Assembly (NCBI GenBank): GCA_013286985.1 | Contig: JABDEQ010000104.1 | Span: 1,314 to 7,249, forward strand | Direction of reading: 5' to 3' | From: Bacteroidota bacterium | GTDB taxonomy: Bacteria > Bacteroidota > Bacteroidia > Sphingobacteriales > Sphingobacteriaceae | Length of the DNA stretch: 5,936 nt | Shown: positions 5,802 through 5,936 of the stretch, piece after piece | Layout: every line of letters begins with the position of its first letter | Numbering within the stretch: the first letter of the stretch is position 1 | The notes under the pieces: generated by a model | Database searches by the model: none | Seen by the model: only the letters and a program-made list of their open reading frames with translations | What the model was told of the DNA's origin: nothing | Made by a program: the position numbers and the translations under genes

Positions 5802-5936
5802 TTATAGCTTAACTAAGCTTATCCTGTCCATTGAGCCCCTGTAGCTGCCCAAATGCCCCTTATGCCGCATATCAACTTTACCCCTGATGGTAATTTTCCT
5901 GTTATTTATCTGCGTAAACTTGCCATCATTAAATTC
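5802..5936 (-). CDS. C-terminal 44 residues of an unrecognised protein (truncated by window edge)
   Basis: Read on the minus strand, the frame is open from the window edge to a TAA at 5802-5804. The visible tail begins EFNDGKFTQINNRKITIRGK and ends GSYRGSMDRISLVKL: basic, with alternating strand-like sequence and several glycines. The codon use resembles its neighbours, and the gene would end 11 nt from the convergent MBL gene, a normal arrangement. No family is recognisable from this fragment and the start lies outside the window. A chance open frame of 44 codons cannot be fully excluded, but the composition is protein-like. A weak hairpin, AGCTT (5806-5810) with AAGCT (5815-5819) and a TCTTTT stretch beyond it on the minus strand, might help terminate it. 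Confidence 0.6.
   Translation of the reverse strand, partial: EFNDGKFTQINNRKITIRGKVDMRHKGHLGSYRGSMDRISLVKL

Overview
The window looks like an ordinary chromosomal stretch from a Bacteroidota bacterium, most likely Sphingobacteriaceae (Mucilaginibacter/Pedobacter-like). This is an inference from protein style: a Bacteroidota-type FtsK C-terminus directly followed by a LolA-family carrier, a DUF5009/HGSNAT-type membrane acetyltransferase, and AT-rich leaders without Shine-Dalgarno sequences. There is no rRNA, tRNA, CRISPR array, insertion sequence or phage gene.

Layout. (1) Positions 1-1740, + strand: the 3' part of ftsK (its 5' part is outside the window), then a complete lolA-like gene, closed by a good intrinsic terminator. 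(2) Positions 1709-4501, - strand, transcribed right to left: a multi-pass membrane acetyltransferase of the heparan-alpha-glucosaminide N-acetyltransferase (DUF5009) family, then an exported ChbG/HpnK (YdjC)-type deacetylase, then a DUF4265 protein. The first two are separated by a 93-nt gap holding a striking 12-bp inverted repeat. The last two are only 24 nt apart. (3) Positions 4502-4759: a divergent, AT-rich control region with a separated 10-bp inverted repeat. (4) Positions 4760-5790, + strand: a 90-aa protein of unknown function whose stop codon overlaps the GTG start of a PhnP-like metallo-beta-lactamase-fold hydrolase. (5) Positions 5802-5936, - strand: the last 44 codons of an unrecognised gene running into the window from the right.

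How the genes may work together. FtsK (chromosome segregation at the septum) and LolA (lipoprotein traffic to the outer membrane) are housekeeping envelope and cell-cycle functions. The minus-strand pair is more suggestive: one protein is predicted to remove N-acetyl groups outside the cytoplasmic membrane, and the other to carry acetyl from acetyl-CoA across that membrane onto an amino sugar. Together they could edit or salvage glucosamine-type sugars in the envelope, but neither substrate can be read from the sequence. The small protein and the MBL hydrolase are translationally coupled.

No clearly new system is visible. The best leads are the deacetylase/acetyltransferase pair, its structured leader, and the uncharacterised small protein coupled to the PhnP-like enzyme.
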